The translations under genes and the position numbers were made by a program. Source: Pedomonas mirosovicensis (GTDB lineage: Bacteria > Pseudomonadota > Alphaproteobacteria > Sphingomonadales > Sphingomonadaceae). Taken from it: 64,000 nucleotides of DNA. Below the pieces are notes generated by a model. It had not been told where the DNA came from and searched no databases. It was given only the letters and a program-made list of their open reading frames with translations. Shown here piece by piece: positions 27,198-37,963 of this stretch. How positions within the stretch are numbered: position 1 is the first letter of the stretch; every line of letters begins with the position of its first letter. Where the stretch lies: positions 694,001 through 758,000 of the forward strand of contig NZ_JAKFIA010000002.1 in the NCBI RefSeq assembly GCF_022569295.1. Direction: 5' to 3'.

Positions 27198-27863
27198 TTA
27201 ATCTCTGTCAGGCGCGCCGAGCGGGAAAAGAGGGCGGTACGGCCTTGCCTCTTCGATGCACCGGGCAACGGAGGGGCGCGCAAGGAGCCGTGTGCGGTAT
27301 CCCCGAAGACGAACGAGGCTGGGGTTGATCGGGCGCACCCAGTCCGCATAGAAGAGCGACGGCGCGGCGACGCAGTCGGCAAGCGTAAACTCCTCGCCGC
27401 AGGCCCAGCCGTCCTTGTCGAGACGCTCATCGAGCCAGGCGTAGATAGTCTCCAGCAGGCCATGCGCCCGTTTGACCCGCGCTGCATCCGGCGTCTCACG
27501 GTTAATCAGGTACTCGTTCACCACTGCCTGAACCGGCGTCATGACGTGATTATCGAAAATCCGATCCATGAACCGCACGGCGAGCGCTGCCTGCGGGTTG
27601 TCCGGCAAAAGGCGGCGCGACGCTGGATATTCTTGGTCAAGGTATTCGATAATGATCGAGGATTCGATGACCGGGCGGCCCCGGTCCAGCAGGATCGGAA
27701 ACTTGCCGAGCGGCCAATGTTCGCGGAGTGTCGCAATGTGGTCCGGATGCTGCCCATCGATCATGCGGGGCGTGAAAGGGATCTCCTTCTCCAGAAGCGC
27801 GATCTGCGCCTTCCAAGTGTAGGAGGAGAAGGGGTGGCCATAAAGCTCACGCATGGCGAACAT
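27198..27863 (-). CDS. Glutathione S-transferase family protein
   Basis: 221 residues. N-terminal thioredoxin-like domain MRELYGHPFSSYTWKAQIAL with the glutathione-binding PLGKFPIL and VIESSIIIEYLDQEY (substrate-carboxylate ES motif). The all-helical C-terminal domain includes CGEEFTLADCVAAPSLFYAD, with the N-capping box. Conjugates or reduces electrophiles with glutathione in the cytosol; the exact class is unclear. An internal ATG nine bases further in (MRELYG) is an alternative start. Confidence 0.9.
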   Translation of the reverse strand: MFAMRELYGHPFSSYTWKAQIALLEKEIPFTPRMIDGQHPDHIATLREHWPLGKFPILLDRGRPVIESSIIIEYLDQEYPASRRLLPDNPQAALAVRFMDRIFDNHVMTPVQAVVNEYLINRETPDAARVKRAHGLLETIYAWLDERLDKDGWACGEEFTLADCVAAPSLFYADWVRPINPSLVRLRGYRTRLLARPSVARCIEEARPYRPLFPLGAPDRD

Positions 27864-27893
27864 CTCTCGAATTTCTCTGGGTTAAAGAAGGTC

Positions 27894-29039
27894 TCAGGCC
27901 CGGCCGCCCACCAACCCGAATGGCGCACCCTGCGGATCCAAACAGTTCATCGCAAAGTCGCCGCCCGGAATTTCATCGGGGCCGGTGGTGATCCGGCCGC
28001 CGCCTGCCTCTACAGCGGCCTTGGCTATATCAATATTCTCGACACGGAAATAAGGCAGCCAATGCGACCTATCGGATTTGAGGAGCGGCATCATCGCCCC
28101 GATTAGCGTGCGATGGCGGATGAATTGGTATTTGCCCATTGGGCCCATATCCATCTCGCCGTCTTGCGTCCAGCCGAACAGCGGCCCGTAGAAATCCCAG
28201 GCAGCCGTCTGATCAGATGTTGAAAGCTCGTTCCAGGCACAGTGGCCGGGACGCGGGAAGTCGTCGGCAAAGGCGAGGCTTTTGCCCTCACCTTGGGGCC
28301 GCATGACGTAGAAAGGAGCGCCTTGCGGATCGGCCACCATCGCAATCCGACCGACCATGGGAATGTCCATCGCTGGCATCAGCACCTGCCCGCCGCGGCT
28401 CAGGATATCCGCAACGCAAGTGTCGACGTCGGCAACCGCGATGTAGCCGAGCCACGTGGGCCGGGCACCGTGCTCGGCCATCTCCGGGGTGATGGCCATA
28501 AGACCTCCAACACTGTGAGGTCCGGCATTGATGATGCGATAGTCGACGCCGGTCTGGCCGCTGTCGGCATAGCGCCAGCCAAGCATGCTTGCATAAAAGT
28601 CCTGCGCTGCTTCGGCATCACGGGTCAGCAGCTCGTACCAGATGTAATCACCCGGCCTGTTGGTCTTTGGCTTCTCCAGCGTCACCACCGGCGTGAAACC
28701 GCCATAGATCATCCGCATGCCGTCAAAAGGCATGGGGTTCTTCTCCGGATTCAGGTGATCGTCGGTTTTCATCCGCTGATCCATCTCAGCAACAGCAGCG
28801 TCCCGCGTCGCTTTGTCAGGCCACTCGACCCAGGAGAACACGACCGTCTCGTTGTCCTTTGCCTGCACGGCGCGACGAAAATCCGTCTGCTTGCCCTCGG
28901 GCACGTCATCGCCCCAGCATTCGAGAATTCTGATAGCACCCAGTTCCATAAAGACGCTGTTGCCGAGCCGTGCATGGTTGATGAATGCCTGCTTGTTGGC
29001 AGTCGGTACTGCGATCACGAAACCATCGATGTAGGTCAT
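27894..29039 (-). CDS. DUF1428 - VOC - VOC fusion protein
   Basis: 381 residues from the ATG at 29039 (GGGAAGAG upstream); a longer frame begins at 29078. Residues 1-117 (MTYIDGFVIAVPTANKQAF to NPMPFDGMRMIYGGF) match DUF1428, a dimeric alpha-beta barrel. Two vicinal-oxygen-chelate (glyoxalase-like) domains follow: about 128-250 (WYELLTRDAEAAQDFYASML) and about 262-378 (WNELSTSDQTAAWDFYGPLF). VOC pairs bind metal and act in detoxification; DUF1428 is normally a separate small protein. Head of the minus-strand GST/SRPBCC group. Confidence 0.87.
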   Translation of the reverse strand: MTYIDGFVIAVPTANKQAFINHARLGNSVFMELGAIRILECWGDDVPEGKQTDFRRAVQAKDNETVVFSWVEWPDKATRDAAVAEMDQRMKTDDHLNPEKNPMPFDGMRMIYGGFTPVVTLEKPKTNRPGDYIWYELLTRDAEAAQDFYASMLGWRYADSGQTGVDYRIINAGPHSVGGLMAITPEMAEHGARPTWLGYIAVADVDTCVADILSRGGQVLMPAMDIPMVGRIAMVADPQGAPFYVMRPQGEGKSLAFADDFPRPGHCAWNELSTSDQTAAWDFYGPLFGWTQDGEMDMGPMGKYQFIRHRTLIGAMMPLLKSDRSHWLPYFRVENIDIAKAAVEAGGGRITTGPDEIPGGDFAMNCLDPQGAPFGLVGGRA

Positions 29040-29078
29040 GTCTCTTCCCGATGATCTTATTGATGATGAAATCGGCAA

Positions 29079-29506
29079 TGTGCGCTTGGGTACGCAGAGA
29101 AACTGGAGGACGCGAAAGACATAGGCCGGTGAGGCGTCGCCGTACCGCCAAGCCTGGTTGCCCGCGAATCACCTGTAGTTAGCATGGCAAGGGCATTCTA
29201 AAAAGCAACTTAAAAGTTATAAAAAGTGACCATTTAACGAAGGGGCCGTGAGTGTGGATTTCATGAGGACCGGAAACTTGCACAATGTGGGGAAAATCGT
29301 CAGGCCTGAACCACTTCAGCAACCATAGTTTGGTTCGCAGGAATGATCTTACCCTCGAAGGCGAGGGGAGGGCCAAACGAGGCGGTAATCAGCGCCATGC
29401 CGCGCTAGAATTTCGAAAAATTATGCAATTCTGATAACTAAATTGATGAAGAGGCGCATCCGCTTTCTTGCCCCGCTCTTATGCCTCGCCGTGCTGAATC
29501 GTCCAC
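29079..29506. other. Intergenic region at the start of the accessory island
   Basis: About 430 bp without a convincing gene. Base composition turns AT-rich from about 29190. Presumably holds the promoter of the VOC gene on the minus strand. The short frames seen here match no protein that I recognise. Confidence 0.5.
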
Positions 29507-29623
29507 TAGACCAACGTCATCGACGTTCATATCAGCCGGCTCCGCTCTAAAACCGACCAGGCCGGCGAGACCGCGCTTTTCCAGACGGTACGCAGCGCAG
29601 GGTACCGGCTGAATGGGGAATAG
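29507..29623 (+). pseudogene. OmpR-family response regulator, C-terminal remnant
   Basis: The stretch TNVIDVHISRLRSK, then TALFQTVRSAGYRLNGE and a TAG, is the recognition helix and wing of an OmpR/PhoB winged-helix domain. The frame is closed by a TAG just upstream and nothing of the receiver domain can be found. A histidine kinase remnant follows in the same direction, so this is a decayed two-component operon. Confidence 0.65.
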
Positions 29624-29668
29624 GTTCGCCCAGCGCTAGTCCCATCCGCAGCGTTCCGCAGCACGCTA

Positions 29669-30257
29669 TAGATCACCAGCATCGCTTTGGCGACGATGGC
29701 CATGGCGCTGACCATCCAGTATTTCAGGACAGTGCAGTTCATGGACGAAGAGCAGCACAGCCTCGTCAAAGCCGAGATGAATAGCTTTGCCGATCGGTTC
29801 CGCCAAGGGTGTCAGGAGGTTGTGCCCTGCACACAACGAGCGACGGAATGGCGCACGATCTGGAAGCGCCGCTGATCTGCATCCAGGCGCGGCTTGCGCC
29901 CGCCGTCATCCGCGGGGCACGGATGCTGGCCAGCCACGCGGTCGTGAACCTGATCGATGATGCGATCAAGTATACGCCCCCCAGCGGCACGGTCACTGTT
30001 GCGACGGATGTGGATGCGGGCTGGGTGCGCCTTAGCATCGCCAACACCGGCCTCGGCATTCCGATCAACCAGCGCGAGCGGGTGTTTACACGTTTTGTGC
30101 AGCTGGACCCGAGCCGTGCAACGCCAGAGGCCTGAGCCTGGTCGAGACCGTTGTGCGGGCGCACCGGGGTACGCTTCGTCTGACCGATACCCATCCCGGC
30201 CTGTGGGTCAAGCTCACGTTCGAGAAGATGGGGGCCGAGCATTGTCGCTTTCACTAA
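29669..30257 (+). pseudogene. Sensor histidine kinase, decayed
   Basis: Pieces of one kinase appear in order in changing frames. They are an N-terminal membrane helix after a TAG (ITSIALATMAMALTIQYFRT), an H-box (MAHDLEAPLICIQARL, where DLRTPL is usual), an N-box (NLIDDAIKYTPPSG), a G1/F region (IANTGLGIPINQRERVFTRF) and the C-terminus (LSLVETVVRAHRGTLRL). The HAMP region and part of the core between them are missing. Several frameshifts make it non-functional. Confidence 0.7.
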
Positions 30258-30264
30258 TGAGGCT

Positions 30265-30815
30265 GTAATTATTCATGATGATGTAGATACTCAATCCGGT
30301 TGGGACGTTGGCATCGATCTGCTTGAGAAGATTAAGAAATTGCACTGCCTTATGCCGCGTGTAACATTTGCCGATCACAAAGCCCGAGGCGATGTCGAGA
30401 GCTGCAAACAGCGAGGTTGTGCCGTGCCGGACATAGGAGTGGGGCCGCCGTTCGGGTATGCCTGTCATCATCGGCAGGACTGGCTGTTTCCGGTCAAGCG
30501 TCTGGATCTGGCTCTTCTCATCGACACTTAAGACCAGCGCTTTTTGTTGGATGGTGATAGATAGAGGCTAATGACATCGCGCACCTTGTCTACGAACAGC
30601 GGATCGCTGGGCAGCCTAAATGTCTCAGAGCGGTGGGGCTGGAGGCCAAGGGCATTCCAGATTCGCCGGATTGTTGTATGGAAAAGCCGGTTACGGCTGC
30701 CATCGAGCGGGTCGACCAATGGGGCATCACTCGGTGTCGAACTTACAGTCCGTTCAATCACGGCTGCAATCTGATCATCCTGGATTATGCGCGGTCGGCT
30801 TGGCCGAGCCTCGCC
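30265..30815 (-). mobile_element. IS630-family transposase remnant
   Basis: Minus-strand frames give, in order, RPSRPRIIQDDQIAAVIERT, then IRRIWNALGLQPHRSETFRL, ALVLSVDEKSQIQTLDRKQP and SYVRHGTTSLFAALDIASGF, which is the IS630 DDE transposase. The frame changes at an A5 run near 30540 and twice near 30700. The second catalytic Asp is Asn (IIMNNY for IIMDNY) and homology stops there, so the 3' part is missing. Dead element. Confidence 0.75.
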
Positions 30816-30896
30816 AAAGCCACCGCCCAGGTTTACCTCACCGCCATCTCCTACAACCTCAAACGCAGCCTCAGCATTGCCTCTGCTGCTGGATAG
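30790..30896 (+). mobile_element. IS5-type transposase C-terminal fragment
   Basis: The frame ends SLAKATAQVYLTAISYNLKR plus SLSIASAAG and TAG, like the last 35 residues of IS5/IS1182-type transposases. It abuts the IS630 remnant. Too short for firm classification. Confidence 0.45.
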
Positions 30897-31617
30897 ATCC
30901 TAGTACAACCACGCTAGCGCATGGCTCGATGGCATCGGCCTGTCTCGAAAATGGAGATGCCATCAACAGTCCCGATGAGCCATCAATAGCCGAAAAAGGT
31001 TACTCGTGCACAGATCTCCAGAAGCTCTGTGCAATGAACGACAACCAAAAAAGCTTAAAGAAATAGGATATATCACCTCTCAACGAGCTTGTTAATATTT
31101 AAATCAAGAAAATTAAAACTTTTGTAACGGAAAATATGTTGTCACTTGACATCGTTGCATCATTGGACATACAAATTAAAATTGTATTTATCTATAGAAT
31201 GTCTCGAATTATAGATCAACAAATATCATCTATAATAATTAAATTAATTATAGTGTCTTGTGTTGAAGAAATAATAAATTATTTTATAGTTTTTATTCGC
31301 AATAATTTTGTTTGACAAATTTATATTGTAAATTAATGTAATAAATTTACCTATCATTTGATTTTGGGTATCCAATGTAGATATATGCGAAATATAAAAT
31401 TTTTAAAGTTTATTATTTATAAATGGATGGCTTGAAAAGTGGAGCGTAATCTTTCGAACCCCACAAGATGTTATTTGCGACCTTAGTAATATCTTGTTAT
31501 GCGGAAAAATTTGCTGCTGCGTCGGCGTGTAAAAAAGTATTTTAATCAGCGGATACGGCAGTGATGTTGGTCGTATCTAAAGCGTCCTCACGTAACTATA
31601 ATAAAAAAGGGGGCAAT
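30897..31617. other. AT-rich intergenic region upstream of the lasso-locus TonB receptor
   Basis: About 720 bp. From about 31080 it is extremely AT-rich and has no long frame. It should hold the promoter of the receptor-isopeptidase unit. I see no sigma-regulator genes (FecI/FecR) and no clear operator in it. Confidence 0.5.
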
Positions 31618-34503
31618 ATGGCAAACGATCTGATTAATTTACGTAGGTTAGTTCTCTTGACAACAACGACCCTGGTTGCCGCAATACATCCTCTAACTGC
31701 TCTAGCTCGTTTATCAGAGAGCGAGGCGAACGCTTTGAGCGCAGCAGGTGCTCGCTATGATAGCCGGTCTATGAAAACATCGGTCACAAAGAAAGATAAT
31801 GATAGAATTATCACAAGCAATGACCAGAATTCTTTGTCTATAAGTACAGAAAATAAACATAATAATGAAAATATTGATAATGAGGAGTCCGAAAATTATT
31901 ATATGCACCAGAACGATATTGTCGTTACTGGGACATCAATTAGGGGTATAGGTTCATCAGCTGGCGCAGATCCAGTTATTATTACAAATGAAGAAATTCA
32001 ACAGTCTGGATACGCAACAGTACACCAAGCACTCCAAACTTTACCTCAAGTATTTAGTGGAGGTTTATCCGAGCATAATAAGCGCAGTAGTGAAAGTTCA
32101 CAGAATTTTACTGCAAGTACCTCTCCTGATTTGCGAGGATTGGGGGCTAAAGCCACGCTAATTCTTCTGAACGGTAGGCGATTGCCGTCGATTGGTCTGA
32201 ATACGACTTCAGTCGACATATCGTCGTTGCCTGTATCGGTCATCGAGCGAATTGAAATACTACCCGACGGCGCCTCATCCGTATATGGATCTGATGCCGT
32301 AGCCGGCGTTATCAATATAATATTGAAAAAAAAATATGACGGGGCCGAAACTCGTCTTCGGTATGGCCATACGACTAGCGGAAACATGCCGGAGGTTAAC
32401 ATCAGTCAATCTCTTGGTCTAAGCGGAGAGCGTGGTGCCGTTCTCATTGCATATGACTTCTACAGAAGAGGAAACTTATATCATGACGAACGAATTTATT
32501 CTAAAACAGACGACTTGCGGGAGCTAGGAGGCGAAGATCGGAGGATTGTTGCCGCATCGCCGGCGAATATAGTTGATCCTCTAACATTAAATATCGTTTT
32601 CGGAATACCTCAGGGTCAAGATGGGCGCAGTTTGTCGCCAAACAGTCTTTTACCCCCAGAACTCGCCAGTCTAGCGAGCGTGACCGCAGGCACGGACCTC
32701 CTCCCCAAACAACGGAAACACAACATATATGTTAACGGAAACTATTCATTATTTCAATCGTTAGATTTGTTTGCCGAGGCCCGATTTGGGGATCGCAAAG
32801 TTGTAGATAATATTCAGTCACCTATAACCTTTCTGACCGTTGATTCAGGTCATCCCTTTTATGTAGATGCTTACGGTGATCAGCGCCCGCTGCTCTTAGC
32901 CTACAATTTTAGCGAAGATTTTGATCAAACAAAGAAAAAATCCAATATAAAAAGTTACAATGCGGTAATAGGGGCTGAGTACAAAATAAACTCGGATTTA
33001 TTTTTGCGAGCAGATGGCAGCTACAGTGAAGAAAAAACAAATTCTCGAGTGGAAAATTCTTTAAATAATCAAAACCTCATTGCCGCTTTGCATTATAAGG
33101 ATCCGGATCGTGTATTCAATCCATTCGGTGATGGGTCGGATAATCATCCAGAAACACTTTCATTTATTGCACCTCCATTAACCATATCTACTGACTTTGA
33201 GATTTGGGAATTTAACGCGATTTTGGATGGTGTTCTTGCTTCAGGCGGCATAGGTGCCCCGCGTTTCGCTGTGGGAGCGAACTTCCGGCATGAATTTGCT
33301 AGCAGCAATAGCTCGAATAGCGCCATTGGTAGCAAGCGATTTAAGAGGGATATTTATGCCGTATTTGGTGAGCTATTCTGGCCAATTCTAAATGAACAGC
33401 ACGGGATACCTATCGTTAATAAATTTACGCTTTCAATTTCTGGTCGACAGGATTGGTACAAAGATCAGCCAGTTCAGCCGATAAGGAGCGCTGAAATAAA
33501 TCAGTCAACTTTTAACCCTAAAATCGGTTTTAATTGGGAATTGATATCTGGATTCGAGGTGCATGCCAGTTATGGAACTTCGTTCGTCACGCCCAGCCTC
33601 GCGAATAGAATAGCCGAAACGACGCTATCAGCCTTGCCCTTTGCGGACCCACGTTCTGCAACTGGCACAAGCTATACAGTGTTTTTGACTGGTACCGCTC
33701 CGAAACTGGAAAACGAGAAGGCGGACACATGGTCAGTTGGTGTTGATATTTCACCTCCGGATCTCTCTAATCTGCGCCTAAGTGCAAATTATTTTTATAT
33801 AAACTTTAAAAATCGTATAGTAGCCAACCCGCTTCAGACGGACATTTTAGCCCGAGAAGAAAGTTTTAAAAATATTATAAGAAGGAATCCAACTTCAGAA
33901 GATGTATTATCCCTTTGTGCGTTAGCGGAAAACATTGACTTGCCAGATGTTTGTTTGAACCCTAGTCTGGCGGAGGTCATTATTGATGGACGTACACTAA
34001 ATCAAGCCCAAAGTGTAGTTGAAGGAATTGATGGTCAAGCTAGCATAAATATTCCAGTAACAGATACAGGCTCATTGTTAATTAGGGCAGCAGCTTCCTA
34101 TATTTTCAATCATAAATTCCGTCTTACGCCTACATCGCCATATAGTTCAAATTTAAATACATATGGCAATCCAATAGATTTAAAATCTCGTATAACAGCT
34201 ACGTGGTACAACGAAGGCGGTCTGTCGGCAACAATGATTATTAATTATTATGATAATTACCGTAATCCACTTTCTAATCGCAGCCCGAATATTGGATCAT
34301 GGACTACATTTGACCTCTCAGTATCGTTTGATCCACCGGTATTATCTGATGATTCTCTGATAAAAAATACAACTGTCACATTGTCTTGTATTAACTTATT
34401 TGATAATGATCCGCCATTTGTCGATGCCTTTCGGGGATTTGACGCGGCAAATTCCAATCCTATTGGGCGTTTTATATCACTGACCTTGTCAAAAAAATGG
34501 TGA
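31618..34503 (+). CDS. TonB-dependent receptor of the lasso-peptide locus
   Basis: 961 residues from the ATG at 31618 (AAAGGGGGC 4-5 bp upstream); an open frame reaches 31561. Signal peptide ends near TALA, followed by a 75-residue polar linker, then a TonB box (DIVVTGTSIRG). The plug has LRGLGAKATLILLNGRRLPS and IERIEILPDGASSVYGSDAV, and the barrel ends in KKW. Codon use is AT-rich, unlike the rest of the window. TonB receptors beside lasso clusters of sphingomonads and caulobacters are thought to re-import the lasso peptide; the next gene encodes the matching isopeptidase, 43 bp on. Confidence 0.9.
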   Translation: MANDLINLRRLVLLTTTTLVAAIHPLTALARLSESEANALSAAGARYDSRSMKTSVTKKDNDRIITSNDQNSLSISTENKHNNENIDNEESENYYMHQNDIVVTGTSIRGIGSSAGADPVIITNEEIQQSGYATVHQALQTLPQVFSGGLSEHNKRSSESSQNFTASTSPDLRGLGAKATLILLNGRRLPSIGLNTTSVDISSLPVSVIERIEILPDGASSVYGSDAVAGVINIILKKKYDGAETRLRYGHTTSGNMPEVNISQSLGLSGERGAVLIAYDFYRRGNLYHDERIYSKTDDLRELGGEDRRIVAASPANIVDPLTLNIVFGIPQGQDGRSLSPNSLLPPELASLASVTAGTDLLPKQRKHNIYVNGNYSLFQSLDLFAEARFGDRKVVDNIQSPITFLTVDSGHPFYVDAYGDQRPLLLAYNFSEDFDQTKKKSNIKSYNAVIGAEYKINSDLFLRADGSYSEEKTNSRVENSLNNQNLIAALHYKDPDRVFNPFGDGSDNHPETLSFIAPPLTISTDFEIWEFNAILDGVLASGGIGAPRFAVGANFRHEFASSNSSNSAIGSKRFKRDIYAVFGELFWPILNEQHGIPIVNKFTLSISGRQDWYKDQPVQPIRSAEINQSTFNPKIGFNWELISGFEVHASYGTSFVTPSLANRIAETTLSALPFADPRSATGTSYTVFLTGTAPKLENEKADTWSVGVDISPPDLSNLRLSANYFYINFKNRIVANPLQTDILAREESFKNIIRRNPTSEDVLSLCALAENIDLPDVCLNPSLAEVIIDGRTLNQAQSVVEGIDGQASINIPVTDTGSLLIRAAASYIFNHKFRLTPTSPYSSNLNTYGNPIDLKSRITATWYNEGGLSATMIINYYDNYRNPLSNRSPNIGSWTTFDLSVSFDPPVLSDDSLIKNTTVTLSCINLFDNDPPFVDAFRGFDAANSNPIGRFISLTLSKKW

Positions 34504-34546
34504 TGTCGTAAATACGGAGTAACTCAATAATAAAAAGGTTTTTCCA

Positions 34547-37022
34547 ATGAGAGACAAGAAAGGTAGACGATTAGGCATTTTTACAATAATTCTATTGTCC
34601 GTAGGCGTAATATCGCCTGCAATAAGTCACGAAGGTGCTGAAATTCCCAAAAATGGTTTGAATAAAAAGTTAACTAGTATTTTTGACATGAAAAAAAGTA
34701 TAGAGATGACTCAACCGAGGTATATAGAGACAACATCGTTAAATATAGAGCCGGATATTGCTTCATATTCTCCAGATGGGGAGAATTTTGTTATATTAAC
34801 CAGTAAAGCTAATATCAATTCAAATTCGAGTAAGTATACATTATGGCTGTATAAAATATCTGATATAAAATCAGAGATGATAAGAAATGGCAATCTGGAT
34901 GGCATAAAAGGCGAGCCGATCGTTGAGATAAATAGCGATGATTTCGCTTTTATTTATGAGGGGCACCATCCATCTCCAATCCGGCGATTAAAATGGTTGG
35001 ACGGTGGAAAACAGCTGGCCTTCGTTGCTGCGAAAAAAGGTGACTCTGGAGATGTTTATCTGTATAATATTCTTGAAAAAAAATTACGAAGATTGACTAA
35101 CTCACCTGGATCAGTTGAAGATTACTCCATATCACTACAATCAGATACTATTATTTATTTAGCGAGAAATATCAGGACTTGCCCAACAGCATTTCCCTAT
35201 CCGGAGAAAGTTGGTAATTTTGCTTTCCCAGTTCATATTGGGATGTGCAACCATCCGGGACTTGCTCAAAGATTTCCATACCAGCGATTTCAAATCTATA
35301 AGGCAGGACTTGCAACATTTGCTCAGCAACCAGGCAAAGCGATCTCTGGAGAGTTTACGTGGGTACCAGCGATGCCACGGCTTACTCTTTCGCCGGATGG
35401 GCGCTGGGCGACCGTCATTGCAGCCCCGCATTCGAAGGCGCCGGCGCATTGGGAATATTTTTTCAAAAGGATCGGGCAGTCGGACTTCTGGTCAGAAGTG
35501 GCGGGTAGGCGAGACGACGACGGAGTTGTCGGGCAAGGTCTTTCTATGGCGGGTCAGTTTTTGATTGTTGACGTTGAGAAAGGGAAGACAAGGCCTGTAT
35601 TCGATGCGCCGGTAGCCTACCTTGGTTTTTACGCGTCGGGTCACTGGTTGCGCGATGGAAAAACTGTTATTCTAACTCATACGTTTATACCGCGAGGGGG
35701 GGGCATCAGATTACTATAAGAAGCTACACATAGTTGAACTGAACGTGGAGACTGGTAAATATCGGGTAATATATAGTTTTAACGACCCAATTATGGATAT
35801 GGAATCAAACAAAACTATATATACGAACACGTATTTGGGCCCTGACGGTGTGTTATTTTTAGAAGTACGCCGAGGTAAAATTGACCTTTCAAATGCCTCG
35901 ATATTGCCAGAAGAGACATCAATAGTTGCGCTGGCACGTTCCGATCATGGATGGGTGGTTAAGGGAGAGGGAAAAAGTGTAGAGGAGATTTCTCGCCATC
36001 GCCAGATTGATATAATACTAAGGCAGAATATGAATACGCCACCGGATTATTATGTGAAGTATGCGATTAACGGTAGTGAATACAGGTTAACGGACCTTAA
36101 TCCGCATTTGCGATACGTGGAAATGCCGGAAGTGAAAGTTATTCATTGGAATACCACTGATGGTGCTAATTGGAAGGGTGGCTTAATTTTTCCTCCAGGG
36201 TTTCGTAAAGATTATCGTTATCCGCTTGTAATTCAAGTGCATTGCTTTGACGAGAGGGTGTATTTGCGCGATAGCAGTAATAATGAGGAGACTGCGCCAT
36301 TTGCAGGGCGTGCACTTGCTGCACAAGGAGTAGTAGTTTTACAGATGAGTCCAATGAGTAGTGGTAGTGCGAATGAAGCAGCGCAGCAGGGGCCCGAAGC
36401 CAATGATGGCTTTACAACAGCAGTTAAAACTATAATTGATCAACTGTCTGAGCAAGGTATTGTTAATTCCGATCGCATCGGTATGGTGGGATGGAGTGCT
36501 GGTGGGAGAGCGGTGCTGTCGGCTTTGACCAGCGGAAAATTTAAACTCCGGGCCGCCGTAATTGCCGATGCAGCACCCGTTGGTCCCCTGGCCTATTTTC
36601 TGTCCGCGGGTTGGCCTAAAAACATGGCTGCGTGGATAGAAGCGCAGGTTGGAGGTCACCCGTGGGGTGACGGCTTAATTAAATGGATTGAAGGCAACCC
36701 AGTCTACAAATTGGATAAGATAACCGCCGCAATACGCCTTGAAGCTTACGATAGGATTGGTGCGGTGGCCTGGTATGATGTATTTACGATCATGAAGCGC
36801 CTTGGCAAGCCTGTTGAGTTCTATGTTTATGACGGCGCCTCGCATGCTCCTCAAAATCCTCAGCAACGTTATACTTCGTCCCAAGGTACGGTTGACTGGA
36901 TGTTATTTTGGCTTAGCGGCAGAGAGGACACCGTAGCCTCGAAAAAAGAGCAATACGCCACATGGCGCCGTCTTCGTCAGAAGGCTCAATACAACGCGTC
37001 CTTACAGCAGATAAAGCAATAG
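34547..37022 (+). CDS. Lasso-peptide isopeptidase, prolyl-oligopeptidase fold (single-base frameshift)
   Basis: About 824 residues once one G is removed. Signal peptide (to PAIS), a WD40-like beta-propeller (for example IASYSPDGENFVIL, IRRLKWLDGGKQLAFVAAKK, MPRLTLSPDGRWATVI), then an alpha/beta-hydrolase domain. The nucleophile is Ser650 in GMVGWSAGGRAVLS and the His is about 766 in DGASHAPQNPQQR, as in the Atxe2 family, which cleaves the isopeptide bond of lasso peptides to linearise them. The first frame ends in a G8 run (35696-35703); with seven G it continues into ASDYYKKLHIVELNVETGKY. Lies 43 bp after the TonB receptor gene. Confidence 0.88.
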
Positions 37023-37320
37023 TTAGATGATCTCGATGTAAAACTTGTGGCTATAAAATTCCTAGTTACTAAAAATCCTTGAGTGCCTGTTTGAAAATTG
37101 GATAATCAAAAAACATTTGATTTCGGCTTGATGGTGGTACGAGGGCGAGCGAGTGGCTGGATATCGTTTGTTCCGGAGCCGTGGTCTGCTGATTTCCGGT
37201 TGATATTCCTCAATGGGGCGGACTTCGCGTTACACGGGTGCAGTGCGCCCCTCGAGCCAAGCGAGGGGCTGGAAATTGTCAGCAGGTTTAGCCGTGCCGA
37301 TCTTGGTGCAGTCCCGATCG
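37023..37320. other. Island junction without a recognisable gene
   Basis: About 300 bp between the isopeptidase stop and the IS3 remnant. Composition shifts back to GC-rich at about 37120, marking an edge of the AT-rich segment. Short frames only; part may be further decayed IS3 orfB sequence. Confidence 0.4.
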
Positions 37321-37936
37321 CGTCGTGCGACTGATGTGCTCGCATGGCGTTCGGGCCGTAGCGGGTCGGCGGTTCTGCCCGACTACCACCGACAGCCGCC
37401 ATGTACTGCCGGTCACGCCCAACTTGTTGGCGCGGAACCTCCAGACGGCAGAGCCGAACCGCATCTGGCTTGCTGGTATCACCTACACTTCCACGAGTGA
37501 GGGCTGACTGTGTTTGGCCGCCGTCCTTAATCTTACGACGCGCAAGGTCGCTGGTTGGGGATGCACGCGCGCACATACGAACCGAGCTGCCGTTGTCCGC
37601 GCTGTTGATGGCGGTGCGGCGCCGGGGCCCCTGGCGCGGCCTCATATATACTCGGATCGGGGCAGCCAACATATCGCCGAGATCTATCGGCAGCAATTGT
37701 CCGTGATCGGCGCCAGGGGCTCGATGAGCCGCAAAGGCTGCTGCTATGACAACGCGCCAATGGAGAATTTCTTCCACATCTTGAAGGTGGAGCTCGTCCA
37801 TCAGCGGCGCTGCGCGACATGCGAGGAGGCTAGGCGTGCACTGTTCGCCTATATTAAAACATACTACAATCGAGCTCGCTTCCAGTCCGCGATCGGGTAC
37901 ATGACACCCGAACAAGCCGAACGGCAAGCGAGCTAA
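37320..37936 (+). mobile_element. IS3-family orfB transposase remnant
   Basis: In three frames the sequence reads GVRAVAGRRFCPTTTDSRHV, then LARNLQTAEPNRIWLAGITY, RTELPLSALLMAV, SDRGSQHIAEIYRQQL and SMSRKGCCYDNAPMENFFHI, ending in YNRARFQSAIGYMTPEQAER. This is the DDE integrase core of an IS3 OrfB. At least two frameshifts and a missing N-terminus show it is dead; no orfA was found. Confidence 0.82.
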
Positions 37937-37963
37937 GCCCCATGTCCAGGAAAACAAGGGAAG

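Noticed and set aside
37106-37957. 283-codon minus-strand frame
   Set aside because: Antisense of the IS3 orfB remnant, whose DDE-core motifs are clear on the plus strand.
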